From Myroides sp. JBRI-B21084 (GTDB lineage Bacteria; Bacteroidota; Bacteroidia; Flavobacteriales; Flavobacteriaceae): a stretch of 64,000 nucleotides of DNA. This document shows positions 48,887 through 56,938 of the stretch, piece after piece (positions within the stretch are counted from its first letter, which is position 1; every line of letters begins with the position of its first letter). The stretch is taken from the NCBI RefSeq assembly GCF_030545015.1, contig NZ_CP120653.1, forward strand, positions 1,674,001 through 1,738,000, in the 5' to 3' direction. The notes below the pieces were generated by a model that saw only the letters and a program-made list of their open reading frames with translations, made no database searches and was not told the origin of the DNA. The translations under genes were made by a program, and so were the position numbers.

Positions 48887-49507
48887 ATGGAAAAATTTAA
48901 CAAAAAAGCCCACTGGGAAAATGTGTATAACACGAAACAAATTACAGAAGTAAGTTGGTACCAAAAAAAACCTGAAACATCATTACAATTAATAGAAAAT
49001 TGTAATGTACCAAAAACATCAAAAATTATTGATGTTGGTGGTGGCGATGGTTTTTTAGTTGATTATTTACTAGAATTGGGCTATACAAATATTACGGTTT
49101 TAGATATTTCGGAAACTGCAATTGAAAAAGCAAAAAAACGTTTAGGAAAAAAAGCAGATTTAGTAAATTGGATTGTTGCCGATGCTGCAAATTTTAATCC
49201 AACTGAAACTTATGATATTTGGCATGACCGAGCTGCTTTTCATTTTTTAACAAACGAAACTGATATCGAAAATTATAAAAATACTGTTCAAAATAACCTC
49301 AACACAAATGGTTTTTTAATTATAGGAACTTTTTCAGAAGAAGGTCCTACAAAGTGTAGTGGTATCAACATTAAGCAGTACAATGAAAAATCGCTTTTCA
49401 ATGTTTTTAGTTCTCAGTTTACTCAAATAAACAGTTTAACAACCAACCACGAAACACCTTTTAACACCATCCAAAATTTTGTTTTTAGCACTTTTAAAAA
49501 ATCTTAA
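48887..49507 (+). CDS. Class I SAM-dependent methyltransferase in arsenic operon
   Basis: 206 residues from the ATG at 48887 (MEKFNKKAHW). An in-frame start at 48866 would overlap the previous gene and is less likely. Motif I is IIDVGGGDGFLVDYLL and motif II includes NITVLDISETAIEKA. WHDRAAFHFLT and GTFSEEGPTKCSGINIKQY are conserved in a broad methyltransferase family. It lacks the set of three conserved cysteines of ArsM, so it is not a standard arsenite methylase. Its substrate is unknown. Confidence 0.85.
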   Translation: MEKFNKKAHWENVYNTKQITEVSWYQKKPETSLQLIENCNVPKTSKIIDVGGGDGFLVDYLLELGYTNITVLDISETAIEKAKKRLGKKADLVNWIVADAANFNPTETYDIWHDRAAFHFLTNETDIENYKNTVQNNLNTNGFLIIGTFSEEGPTKCSGINIKQYNEKSLFNVFSSQFTQINSLTTNHETPFNTIQNFVFSTFKKS

Positions 49508-49516
49508 ATTTTAAAA

Positions 49517-50128
49517 ATGAATCAACAACTTAAAGAAACTATTAAAGCATTAAATACTGATTTGCTTTCAGCCGAACGCATAAACGTGTTACAACCTTTG
49601 ATAGATTTTGTACAAAATAAGGTAACTAACAACCAAATTATTAACTTAAATTTTATTTGTACACATAATTCGCGTCGCAGTCATTTAGCTCAAATTTGGG
49701 CTCAAGTTGCATCAGTACATTTTAAAATTCCAAATGTAAATTGTTTTTCTGGCGGAACCGAAGAAACTGCACTTTATAAAACTGTTATTGAAGTCTTACA
49801 AAATCAAGGTTTCACTGTTAATTTATTAAATAATAGCACCAACCCTATTTATGCATTAAAGTTTAATGAAAATTGCATGCCTATTATTGGGTTTTCTAAA
49901 AAATACAACCACGAATTTAACCCAAAAAGTAATTTTGCTGCAGTTATGACGTGCTCTGAAGCCGATGGTGGTTGCCCTTTTGTTGCTGGTGCAGAAAAGC
50001 GAATTGCAATTACATATCAAGATCCTAAAGTATTTGATGAATTACAAAATGCTGCAAATGCTTATACAACTACTAGTTTACAAATTGCTACCGAAATGTT
50101 TTATGTTTTTTCTAAAATTAAATTATAA
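49517..50128 (+). CDS. arsC: Arsenate reductase-like low-molecular-weight phosphatase
   Basis: 203 residues. Reduces As(V) to As(III). It has the P-loop CX5R at C48-R54 (ICTHNSRRS) and later the pair CSEADGGC, two cysteines seven positions apart. The spacing and context match the C82/C89 relay of thioredoxin-coupled ArsC from Gram-positive plasmids. It is longer than that protein because of an N-terminal helical extension of about 40 residues. Cytoplasmic. Confidence 0.87.
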   Translation: MNQQLKETIKALNTDLLSAERINVLQPLIDFVQNKVTNNQIINLNFICTHNSRRSHLAQIWAQVASVHFKIPNVNCFSGGTEETALYKTVIEVLQNQGFTVNLLNNSTNPIYALKFNENCMPIIGFSKKYNHEFNPKSNFAAVMTCSEADGGCPFVAGAEKRIAITYQDPKVFDELQNAANAYTTTSLQIATEMFYVFSKIKL

Positions 50129-50131
50129 ATA

Positions 50132-51163
50132 ATGCAACCAAAATTAAAATTTATCGACAGGTTTTTAACGCTTTGGATATTCCTTGCTATGATTGTAGGA
50201 ATAAGTATAGGTCATTTTTTTCCAAGTATTTCAAATATAACAAATACTTTTTCGGTGGGTACAACCAACATTCCATTAGCAATCGGCTTAATTTTAATGA
50301 TGTATCCACCATTAGCAAAAGTAGATTATAGTTTACTGCCACACGTTTTTAAAGATAAAAAAGTTATAGGAATATCATTATTTTTAAATTGGATAGTAGG
50401 TACGGTTTTAATGTTTGTACTGGCAATTTTGTTTTTAAAAAACCAACCAGGTTACATGTCAGGTTTAATTTTAATAGGCTTAGCACGATGCATTGCTATG
50501 GTAGTTGTTTGGAACGATTTAGCTAAAGGAAATCGGGAATATGCTGCTTTATTAGTAGCTTTAAATAGTATTTTTCAGGTATTTACGTACAGTTTTTTGG
50601 TATGGTTATTTATAAATTATTTACCACATAAATTAGGATTGGCAAATTTTAACGTAAATGTATCAATGCAAGATGTTACTAAAAGTGTTTTTATTTACTT
50701 AGGAATTCCATTTATTGCAGGCTTTTTAAGTAGGTATTATTTAGTAAAATTTAAAGGTATAGAATGGTATAATAGAAAATATATTCCTAAAATAGCACCT
50801 ATCACCTTGTATGCTTTGCTTTTTACCATTGTATTTATGTTTAGTTTAAAAGGCGATACAATTCTGCAATTACCTTTTGATGTTTTACAAATTGCCATAC
50901 CATTAGTAATTTATTTTATTGTAATGTTTTTTGTTAGTTTTTTCATTAACAAATGGCTAAATGTACCTTATTCAAAAAATGCTGCCATTGCATTTACAGC
51001 TACAGGTAACAATTTTGAATTAGCAATTGCTGTTGCCATTTCGGTTTTTGGTTTACATTCTCAACAAGCTTTTGTAGGGGTTATAGGACCATTAATCGAA
51101 GTTCCTGTTTTAATACTACTAGTAAAAGCAAGTTTGTATCTACAAAAAAAATACTATGCATAA
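50132..51163 (+). CDS. acr3: ACR3 family arsenite efflux transporter
   Basis: Exports As(III) across the inner membrane, driven by proton motive force. 343 residues with about ten transmembrane helices. The conserved cysteine C120 lies in [18 protein letters not shown], the ACR3 signature, and [17 protein letters not shown] is the second conserved block. It starts three bases after arsC. Confidence 0.95.
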   Translation: MQPKLKFIDRFLTLWIFLAMIVGISIGHFFPSISNITNTFSVGTTNIPLAIGLILMMYPPLAKVDYSLLPHVFKDKKVIGISLFLNWIVGTVLMFVLAILFLKNQPGYMSGLILIGLARCIAMVVVWNDLAKGNREYAALLVALNSIFQVFTYSFLVWLFINYLPHKLGLANFNVNVSMQDVTKSVFIYLGIPFIAGFLSRYYLVKFKGIEWYNRKYIPKIAPITLYALLFTIVFMFSLKGDTILQLPFDVLQIAIPLVIYFIVMFFVSFFINKWLNVPYSKNAAIAFTATGNNFELAIAVAISVFGLHSQQAFVGVIGPLIEVPVLILLVKASLYLQKKYYA

Positions 51164-51178
51164 ATAAATAGTTTAGCT

Positions 51179-52300
51179 TTGGAAAACAAGGTACCATTAA
51201 AAGAAATTATTCGTGTATTTTTAAAATTAGGTGTTATAGGCTTTGGCGGACCAGCAGCTCATATAGCTATGATGCATACCGAAATTGTAACTAAACGAAA
51301 TTGGTTAAATGAACAGCAATTTTTAAATTTATTAGGAGCTACACAACTCATTCCCGGGCCAAATAGTACCGAAATGGCTATACATATAGGCTATGTTAAA
51401 GCTGGTTGGAAAGGTTTACTACTTGCGGGGTTATGCTTTATTTTACCAGCTGTTTTAATTACCAGCTGCTTTGCCTATTTATATCTTGAATTTGGAAAAT
51501 TACCTGAAATTTTACCGTTTATATATGGTATAAAACCTGCCATAATTGCCATTATTATAGGTGCTGTTTATACATTAGCAATAAAAGCTGTTAATACAAA
51601 ATTCTTAGGTTTTATAGGAATTATTGCTTTAATAGCTTCTTTAGTAAATGTTAACGAAGTTTACATAATGCTTGCATCTGGTTTATTGGCAGTGGGTTAT
51701 CATTTTTATTCGAACATAAAAAATCAGTCGTTAAACAGTATAGCACCTTTTGCATTACTACCTTTTACACAAGTTCATTTAACAAATTATCAGTTATTTT
51801 TAACTTTTTTAAAGATAGGTGCCATTTTATATGGAAGTGGTTATGTTTTATTTGCTTTTTTAGATACCGAATTGGTTGCTAAAGGGTATTTAAGTAGAAC
51901 GGTGCTTATTGATGCCATTGCAGTTGGACAATTTACACCAGGTCCCGTTTTTTCATCGGTTACTTTTATTGGTTATCAATTAAATGGTTTTTGGGGCGCA
52001 TTTTGGGCTACAATAGCTATTTTTTTACCTTCGTTTATTTTTGTTGCAGGCATACACTTTATTTTAAAAAAAGTAGATCAATCAAAAACTTTTAAAGTGT
52101 TTTTAAATGCTGTAAATGTAGCATCTGTTGCTATAATTTTAGCTGTTTGTTTTAAAATGGGTAAAGAAACCATTACTGATTGGCGTACCGTTTTAATTGC
52201 TATTGTAAGCGCATTTGTGGTTTTTAATTTTAAAAATGTTAATAGTGCTTTTATTGTTTTAGGTGGAGCATTTTTAGGTTATTTGTTGTATTTTTTATAA
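51179..52300 (+). CDS. chrA: ChrA family chromate transporter, TTG start
   Basis: 373 residues, a two-domain (long-chain) CHR protein. Domain 1 has GVIGFGGPAAHIAMM and QLIPGPNSTEMAIHIGY. Domain 2 has LKIGAILYGSGYVLFAFL and GQFTPGPVFSSVTFIGYQLNG. It starts with TTG at 51179: the frame has only ATA, AAT, AGT, TTA and GCT codons between the acr3 stop and this TTG. It lies 15 bases behind acr3, so it is probably co-transcribed with the arsenic genes. Confidence 0.9.
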   Translation: MENKVPLKEIIRVFLKLGVIGFGGPAAHIAMMHTEIVTKRNWLNEQQFLNLLGATQLIPGPNSTEMAIHIGYVKAGWKGLLLAGLCFILPAVLITSCFAYLYLEFGKLPEILPFIYGIKPAIIAIIIGAVYTLAIKAVNTKFLGFIGIIALIASLVNVNEVYIMLASGLLAVGYHFYSNIKNQSLNSIAPFALLPFTQVHLTNYQLFLTFLKIGAILYGSGYVLFAFLDTELVAKGYLSRTVLIDAIAVGQFTPGPVFSSVTFIGYQLNGFWGAFWATIAIFLPSFIFVAGIHFILKKVDQSKTFKVFLNAVNVASVAIILAVCFKMGKETITDWRTVLIAIVSAFVVFNFKNVNSAFIVLGGAFLGYLLYFL

Positions 52301-52360
52301 GTATAAAAAATACCAATGTACGAACCTTTTTATAAAATTTAATTGGCTATTTTATAAAAA

Positions 52361-52402
52361 ACCTACAAGGTTTTTAAAACCTTGTAAGTTTTGTTGGTAT
52401 AT
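52361..52402. repeat. 42-bp hairpin repeat, copy 1 (also terminator)
   Basis: ACCTACAAGGTTTT (52361-52374) and AAAACCTTGTAAGT (52376-52389) form a near-perfect hairpin, followed by TTTGTTGGTATAT. The same 42-bp block recurs at 53689-53730 with three mismatches, in the same orientation. Copy 1 sits between the stops of chrA and the broken T9SS gene, where it can terminate both. Confidence 0.8.
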
Positions 52403-52410
52403 ATTTAAAC

Positions 52411-53423
52411 TTACTTTTTTATAAACTGTTTAACCGCTGTACCTTGTGCGGTTTGTAAATACAATAGATACGTACCGCTTGCTAAATTTTCTACATTTAG
52501 ATGTATTTCTGCTGGGTTGTTGTACGCTTGTGTGCTTACTTGCCTACCTGCTAAAGTGTACACCGTAATTTGGTTTACCTGCATGTTAACTGCATTGGTA
52601 ATATTTACCACATTGGTTGCTGGGTTGGGGTACAAATTAAATTTTGTAGCCAATTGCTGGTTTACGCTTAATATATAAGACGGCAATGTTTTTAAACCCG
52701 AAACTTTAATATTATCTATTTTACTACAGATGTTGCATCTAAACTACCCGTACCAAAATCTATATAAGTAGGTATAGTATTGTGGTTGAAAGTTCCAGTT
52801 GCTTGTAAGTTTAATGTAGGTATGTAAAAATACACATTTTTAGTATTGTAATCTACAAACATTTCTGCCTTAATCCATGTATTGTACGGAAAGGTTGTAG
52901 CATTGTAGTTTTTTAAAACATGTATTTTATAACTACTACTATTTTCTAAATAATTACCCAATATGCGGTGGTATATGTTTGGGATCGACTGAAAAGCTGT
53001 ATTAATTACACTGGGTTTAGTGACAAAATAATTCATTAAATTACCATAAAAAACAAAACTTCCCTCCCCATAAAACTCATATTCAAATTTAATAATATTA
53101 TTACCTGGTGTACGGTTGTTCCATAGGGTAGTTAAAAAATCGTTCGCTTGCCTAAAAGTTAACCCTTCTTGCTTAGTGCTTGTAGTTGTTATTATAAGTA
53201 CATTGCCTTTACCTGCCTCGGCAGTAATCATTGGAGTAAGCAAAAAATTCGGCTAGCGCGATACCAACCACCCCCCATGTCCGGGGGTGGTTTGGGTATA
53301 ATCTGTGTTTAAATGCCCTGTTGGATAACTATCAAAGTTTTCATTAAATAAAACTTGCGCATTGGTTAAGTGGGTAATTAACAGTAAAAAAAGAGATATA
53401 GTACGCGTTATATTTTTTTTCAT
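52411..53423 (-). pseudogene. T9SS type A sorting-domain protein, broken
   Basis: One reading unit split by two lesions. The 5' part starts at ATG 53423 with a signal peptide (KKNITRTISLFLLLITHLTNAQ) and FNENFDSYPTGHL. It meets an in-frame TAG at 53253-53255 (codon 57) and continues in the same frame as NFLLTPMITAEAGKGN through a concanavalin-like region with WNNRTPGNNIIKFEYEFYG. At 52719-52722 one A appears to be missing from an A run, which shifts the frame. The remainder gives IDNIKVSGLKTLPSYILS and a T9SS C-terminal domain (YPNPATNVVNIT, VKQFIKK). Confidence 0.8.
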
Positions 53424-53425
53424 AA

Positions 53426-53555
53426 TTAATTATTGTTAACACTTGTTTGCGAGTTGTTGTTTTCACCGTCCATTTCGTTAAAAACGCTGTCGGTTGTACA
53501 AGCTGTAAGGGTTAGAGCTATTACCCCCCCACAAAATTTTAGAGAATTTTGTCAT
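53426..53555 (-). pseudogene. Small lipoprotein broken at a G7 tract
   Basis: Starting from ATG 53553-53555 the frame reads MTKFSKILW, then a run of seven G (C7 at 53524-53530 on the plus strand). With six G the frame would continue as a lipoprotein signal (ALTLTAC) plus TTDSVFNEMDGENNNSQTSVNNN and stop at 53426-53428, for 42 residues. With seven G it runs into a stop early. It lies immediately upstream of the broken T9SS gene. It could be a decayed gene, a slippage-controlled gene or a sequencing error. Confidence 0.55.
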
Positions 53556-53686
53556 AATAAAATATTAGATTAGTTGTTTGTAGCATAAATATACTAAAAA
53601 AATTAACATATTGTTAAAAAAAAATAAATATAAAGTTAAATACTGGTTTATATAAAAAGTCTATACTTTTATAATATTACACAAAA

Positions 53687-53730
53687 AAACCTACAAGGTT
53701 TTAAAAACCTTGTAGGTTTGGTTGGTATAT
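53687..53730. repeat. 42-bp hairpin repeat, copy 2
   Basis: AAACCTACAAGGTTTT (53687-53702) pairs with AAAACCTTGTAGGTTT (53704-53719), followed by GGTTGGTATAT. The block 53689-53730 matches 52361-52402 with three differences in 42 bases. Unlike copy 1 it does not directly follow any intact gene on either strand. Confidence 0.8.
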
Positions 53731-53804
53731 TTTTTAATTTATGTGATACTTTATTAATAGAAGTATAGCAAAACAAAACTTTAAACTTAAACAACTTTAA
53801 AAAA

Positions 53805-53903
53805 CCCAAGCCCCGCGTTAGGGATGGCAGCGGATAGCCTTTTATTGGCGGCTGAGGCACTGGAAGCGCCGATAAAAGCTATGAGCGTACAGCCCGACCC
53901 GAC
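53805..53903 (+). repeat. Dispersed structured repeat element, copy 2
   Basis: About 100 bp beginning near CGTTAGGGATGG and ending AGCCCGACCCGAC. It contains a long imperfect stem: AGCCTTTTATTGGCG (53836-53850) pairs with CGCCGATAAAAGCT (53867-53880) with one bulge and one G-T pair. The ends match copy 1 at 9703-9806 read on the opposite strand; the stem sequences differ completely, yet both are base-paired. It has no coding potential. Confidence 0.7.
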
Positions 53904-53984
53904 TATTTACCTATATGTTTTGTAGTACTGTTTGTTTTTTTTTTTACTTGTTTTTAGAGCTAAAGCTGTTTGCAAGGGTAACGC

Positions 53985-54023
53985 CCAAAAAAAATAAGGG
54001 CTATTTTTACAAAACAGCCCTTT
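53985..54023 (-). terminator. Terminator after the 482-residue conserved gene
   Basis: On the minus strand AAGGGCT (54022-54016) pairs with AGCCCTT (54002-53996), followed by a T-rich run. It starts a few bases after the stop codon at 54028. Confidence 0.7.
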
Positions 54024-54027
54024 GATT

Positions 54028-55476
54028 TTAAATATGATTAAACAATTGTTTTTCTTGAATAATGTCGGCAACAATTTCCGGTACATCTTCTTTCCAACTA
54101 TCGTCGTTAATTTTCATTTTTTGGAGTACTTTATGCGAAAAAATCTGTAAGTTTTTTTCTTCAAAACCAAGAATATCAACTATTTGATTTTGATTTTTAA
54201 AGTAATTGTAAATTGGTTTTAAATTGTCATCGTGCAGCAATACATTTTCACTTGTAATAATATCGCCGTCTTCATTTAAAAACGGATATACATAAATTTC
54301 TAAACCATGTTTAAACAATCTGCCTAAACCTTCAAACAAACCGCCACTTAAATTAGCATAATGCTTAGCGTCGAAAATTTCAATTAAGCTAGGTAAACCA
54401 ATGGTTAAAGCAATTTTTTCTTGTGAATAATTCCAAATATAATCAACAGCTTTAAAATATTTTTTAAAGTTCGAAATCATTACAGTATGCCCTAAAGCAC
54501 AAAGTAATTCGGCACGATCTAAAAAGTCTTGCTCATCAACATCTCCCAAAGCCAATAAATTATTTAAGGTAATTTCAAAAATTACGGCTGTTTTATCTAT
54601 TGATAAGTTATTTTTAGTTAAAAATTGATTTAACGATTTTTGATACATATTGATGTTTACAATGGTAACCGGACGAAAACTTCCGCGTAACAACAATACA
54701 TTTTTACGAAATAACGTATTTGCTGGCAAAATATTTTTACCGTTTGGTGCAAACATAACAGCATCGGCCATACCATTCTTAACCAAAAACAAACTCATTA
54801 AACGGTTATCTACATTTTTAAAAGCAGGACCAGAAAAGTTAATGGTATCAATTTCAAGTTGATCTTTATCTAAATGATCATATAAATGATGAATTAATTT
54901 TTTAGGATCGTGGTATTGATAAAAAGCGCCATAAATTAAGTTAACACCTAATGTACCAAGGGTGCGTTGTTGTAACAACACATCGTTTTCTTTAAACTGT
55001 ATGTGTAAAATAATTTCGTTAAAAGCGCCTTTAGGTTCATTCTGAAAACGGATACCAACCCAACCATGTCCTTTAAATTTTTTTGCAAAATCTATAGTTG
55101 CAACCGTATTTGCATAACTAAAATACAAACGGTTTGGGTTTTCGTTTTCATCTAAACGTTCTTCAAGCAGCTTTACTTCGTGATCTAGCATTTTTTGTAA
55201 TCTGCTTTCTGTAACGTATCGCCCATCTGGTTCTACAGTATAAATGGCATCGCTAAATTGCTTGTCGTAGGCCGACATAGCTTTTGCAATGGTTCGTGAA
55301 GCGGCACCTGCTCTAAAAAAATGACGCGCTGTTTCTTGCCCTGCACCAATTTCAGCAAATGATCCGTAAATATTTTTATTTAAATTTATTTTTAATGTTT
55401 TATCGCTAAGTGCTTGTTTATGCTCGGTTTCTCTATCACCAGGAAGCACTAAATCTTCTGCAAAAAAATTGCCCAT
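54028..55476 (-). CDS. Conserved Bacteroidota protein of unknown function (482 aa)
   Basis: 482 residues, with no signal peptide and no long hydrophobic segment, so cytoplasmic. Highly conserved-looking blocks include NKNIYGSFAEIGAGQETARHFF, AGAASRTIAKAMSAYDK, NRLYFSYANTVATIDFAKK, DKDQLEIDTINFSGPAF and LRGSFRPVTIVNINMY. I have seen relatives annotated as TonB-dependent receptor or nicotinate-nucleotide adenylyltransferase, but it has no barrel, no plug and no nucleotidyltransferase motif. Function unknown. Confidence 0.8.
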   Translation of the reverse strand: MGNFFAEDLVLPGDRETEHKQALSDKTLKINLNKNIYGSFAEIGAGQETARHFFRAGAASRTIAKAMSAYDKQFSDAIYTVEPDGRYVTESRLQKMLDHEVKLLEERLDENENPNRLYFSYANTVATIDFAKKFKGHGWVGIRFQNEPKGAFNEIILHIQFKENDVLLQQRTLGTLGVNLIYGAFYQYHDPKKLIHHLYDHLDKDQLEIDTINFSGPAFKNVDNRLMSLFLVKNGMADAVMFAPNGKNILPANTLFRKNVLLLRGSFRPVTIVNINMYQKSLNQFLTKNNLSIDKTAVIFEITLNNLLALGDVDEQDFLDRAELLCALGHTVMISNFKKYFKAVDYIWNYSQEKIALTIGLPSLIEIFDAKHYANLSGGLFEGLGRLFKHGLEIYVYPFLNEDGDIITSENVLLHDDNLKPIYNYFKNQNQIVDILGFEEKNLQIFSHKVLQKMKINDDSWKEDVPEIVADIIQEKQLFNHI

Positions 55477-55527
55477 ATTTATTTTTATTGTTTAGGCATA
55501 AAATTACTAAATTCATTTTTATTGTGC

Positions 55528-55535
55528 TATTTTTG
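55528..55535 (+). promoter_or_regulatory. -7 promoter box for MBL-fold gene
   Basis: TATTTTTG, an exact TAnnTTTG match 14 bases before the GTG start at 55550, implying a nearly leaderless transcript. No -33 TTG found. Confidence 0.35.
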
Positions 55536-55549
55536 TAAAAAAGATTGTA

Positions 55550-56317
55550 GTGAAAGTTTATTTTTTAGGTACCGGCACATCACAAGGCATTCCTGTTATT
55601 GGAAATAACAGTCCTGTATGCTTAAGTACCAATTTTAAAGATAAACGGTTGCGATCGGCCGTTTTAATTGATTGGGACGGAACAAAAATTGCTATTGATT
55701 GCGGGCCCGATTTTAGGCAACAAATGTTGCGTATAAACAACAACACTTTAGATGCTTTACTGTTTACTCATGAACATGCCGACCATACTGCAGGGTTAGA
55801 TGATATACGACCTTATTGTTTTATGGAAAGTAAAGCCATGCCTATTTTTGCACAAGAAAGGGTTTTAAATAGTTTAAAAAAACGCTTTGATTATATTTTT
55901 GAAACCGAAAACAGATATCCTGGCGCACCTGCTGTTGAAATACATGAAATTAAACCGTTTACAAATTTTACTATTAATAAAAAAACAGTTACTCCGTTGC
56001 TTGTAAACCACGGAAACTTACCCATATTAGGATATCGTTTTAACAGTTTTGCTTATTTAACCGATGTTAAAACTTTGAACGATGAAACCTATAATGCCTT
56101 ACATAATTTAGATGTTTTAGTGATTAATGCATTGCGTTTGCAAGAGCATCCTACCCATAATAATTTAGAAGAGGCATTGTACCATATTAAAAAAATTAAC
56201 CCAAAAAAAGCATATATTACACATATTGGTTTTCAATTAGGATTTCATGACGAAGTGGAAAAATTGTTACCCGAAAATGTGTTTTTAGCTTACGATCAAC
56301 TAATTTTAGATTTATAA
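55550..56317 (+). CDS. MBL-fold metallohydrolase (PhnP/RNase Z-like), GTG start
   Basis: 255 residues starting at GTG. The N-terminus FLGTGTSQGIPVIG resembles PhnP and RNase Z. The metal motif is FTHEHADHTAGLDD, with further ligands in CGPDF, VNHGN and ITHIGFQLGFHDE. It probably hydrolyses a phosphodiester or a cyclic phosphate. The substrate cannot be fixed; no phn genes are nearby. Its stop overlaps the start of the 56-residue sORF by one base. Confidence 0.88.
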   Translation: MKVYFLGTGTSQGIPVIGNNSPVCLSTNFKDKRLRSAVLIDWDGTKIAIDCGPDFRQQMLRINNNTLDALLFTHEHADHTAGLDDIRPYCFMESKAMPIFAQERVLNSLKKRFDYIFETENRYPGAPAVEIHEIKPFTNFTINKKTVTPLLVNHGNLPILGYRFNSFAYLTDVKTLNDETYNALHNLDVLVINALRLQEHPTHNNLEEALYHIKKINPKKAYITHIGFQLGFHDEVEKLLPENVFLAYDQLILDL

Positions 56318-56487
56318 TGAAACGCATTTATTTATACTTATTTTTATTCTCGTTAATCATAAATATTTTTTTAATTGTTAACGATTCTAAAGTACTAAAA
56401 GCTAAAGACAAGCAAATTGAACGCTTAGAAATTAAATTAAAAAAAGCACAAGATTCTTTAAAGAACATAAACATACAGAAAATTTAA
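56317..56487 (+). CDS. Small 56-residue membrane/coiled-coil protein
   Basis: ATG at 56317 overlaps the MBL stop (TAATG), and TAA lies at 56485-56487, three bases before the next gene. The product has a short basic start (MKRI), one hydrophobic segment (about residues 4-22, YLYLFLFSLIINIFLIV) and a charged heptad-like helix (about 25-52, with LKAKDKQIERLEIKLKKAQ). This bitopic layout is like FtsL/FtsB-type proteins, though it is shorter than those. The tight gene packing supports real coding. Family not recognised. Confidence 0.65.
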   Translation: MKRIYLYLFLFSLIINIFLIVNDSKVLKAKDKQIERLEIKLKKAQDSLKNINIQKI

Positions 56488-56490
56488 ATT

Positions 56491-56937
56491 ATGAAACTAA
56501 AACTTACATCGATAGCCCTTTTAAGCTTATTGGTTTTTGCATGTTCTAAAGAAAAAAATACAAAAAACGCATTAAATACTGTTTTGGTTAAAGATTCGTT
56601 AGAGATATATAAAAAATTATACGACGAAGCTGCATATTTTTCTATAGATAAAAATGAAAACGCACAAAAGCAATTTGCGCCACAACCTTTAGAAGAAGTA
56701 ATGACAAAAGTTGTACAAGATTTTAGTAATTTAAACCAACTAACAGGTGGCAACCCTTTGTTGCCTGTTGATAAAAATGGACAAACTGCAAAAGTTAATA
56801 AATTGTCTGTAATTAATCATCAATGGATTATTATAGATTTTTATGGCGAAGGTATTCTTGGTGAATTACTAATAAAATACAACTACACTAACAATTCAAC
56901 AACCACTTTTAAAGTAATTGACACTGTGATATACTAA
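56491..56937 (+). CDS. Hypothetical lipoprotein (148 aa)
   Basis: 148 residues. Lipobox VFAC, with Cys near 18, followed by SKEKN. The mature part has a helical first half (LVKDSLEIYKKLYDEAAYFSIDKN) and a strand-rich second half (HQWIIIDFYGEGILGELLIKYNY). No known domain recognised. It follows the MBL gene and the sORF with tight spacing, so they form one operon, ended by a bidirectional terminator. Confidence 0.65.
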   Translation: MKLKLTSIALLSLLVFACSKEKNTKNALNTVLVKDSLEIYKKLYDEAAYFSIDKNENAQKQFAPQPLEEVMTKVVQDFSNLNQLTGGNPLLPVDKNGQTAKVNKLSVINHQWIIIDFYGEGILGELLIKYNYTNNSTTTFKVIDTVIY

Positions 56938-56938
56938 A

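Larger units (their letters stand above)
53556..54027. other. 472-bp non-coding stretch holding two repeats and a terminator
   Basis: No credible ORF. It contains, in order, AT-rich sequence, copy 2 of the 42-bp hairpin repeat, a second dispersed structured element, and the terminator of the following minus-strand gene. The middle part is markedly more GC-rich than the surroundings because of the structured element. Confidence 0.6.

Noticed and set aside
52361..53730. The bracketed locus as an insertion sequence or integron cassette
   Set aside because: There is no transposase or integrase, the flanking repeats are direct and hairpin-forming like terminators, and no target duplication was identified.
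53669..53860. A 63-codon minus-strand frame in the gap before the 482-residue gene
   Set aside because: It spans the hairpin repeat and part of the structured element. Its sequence is a reading of those repeats and has no signal or family match.
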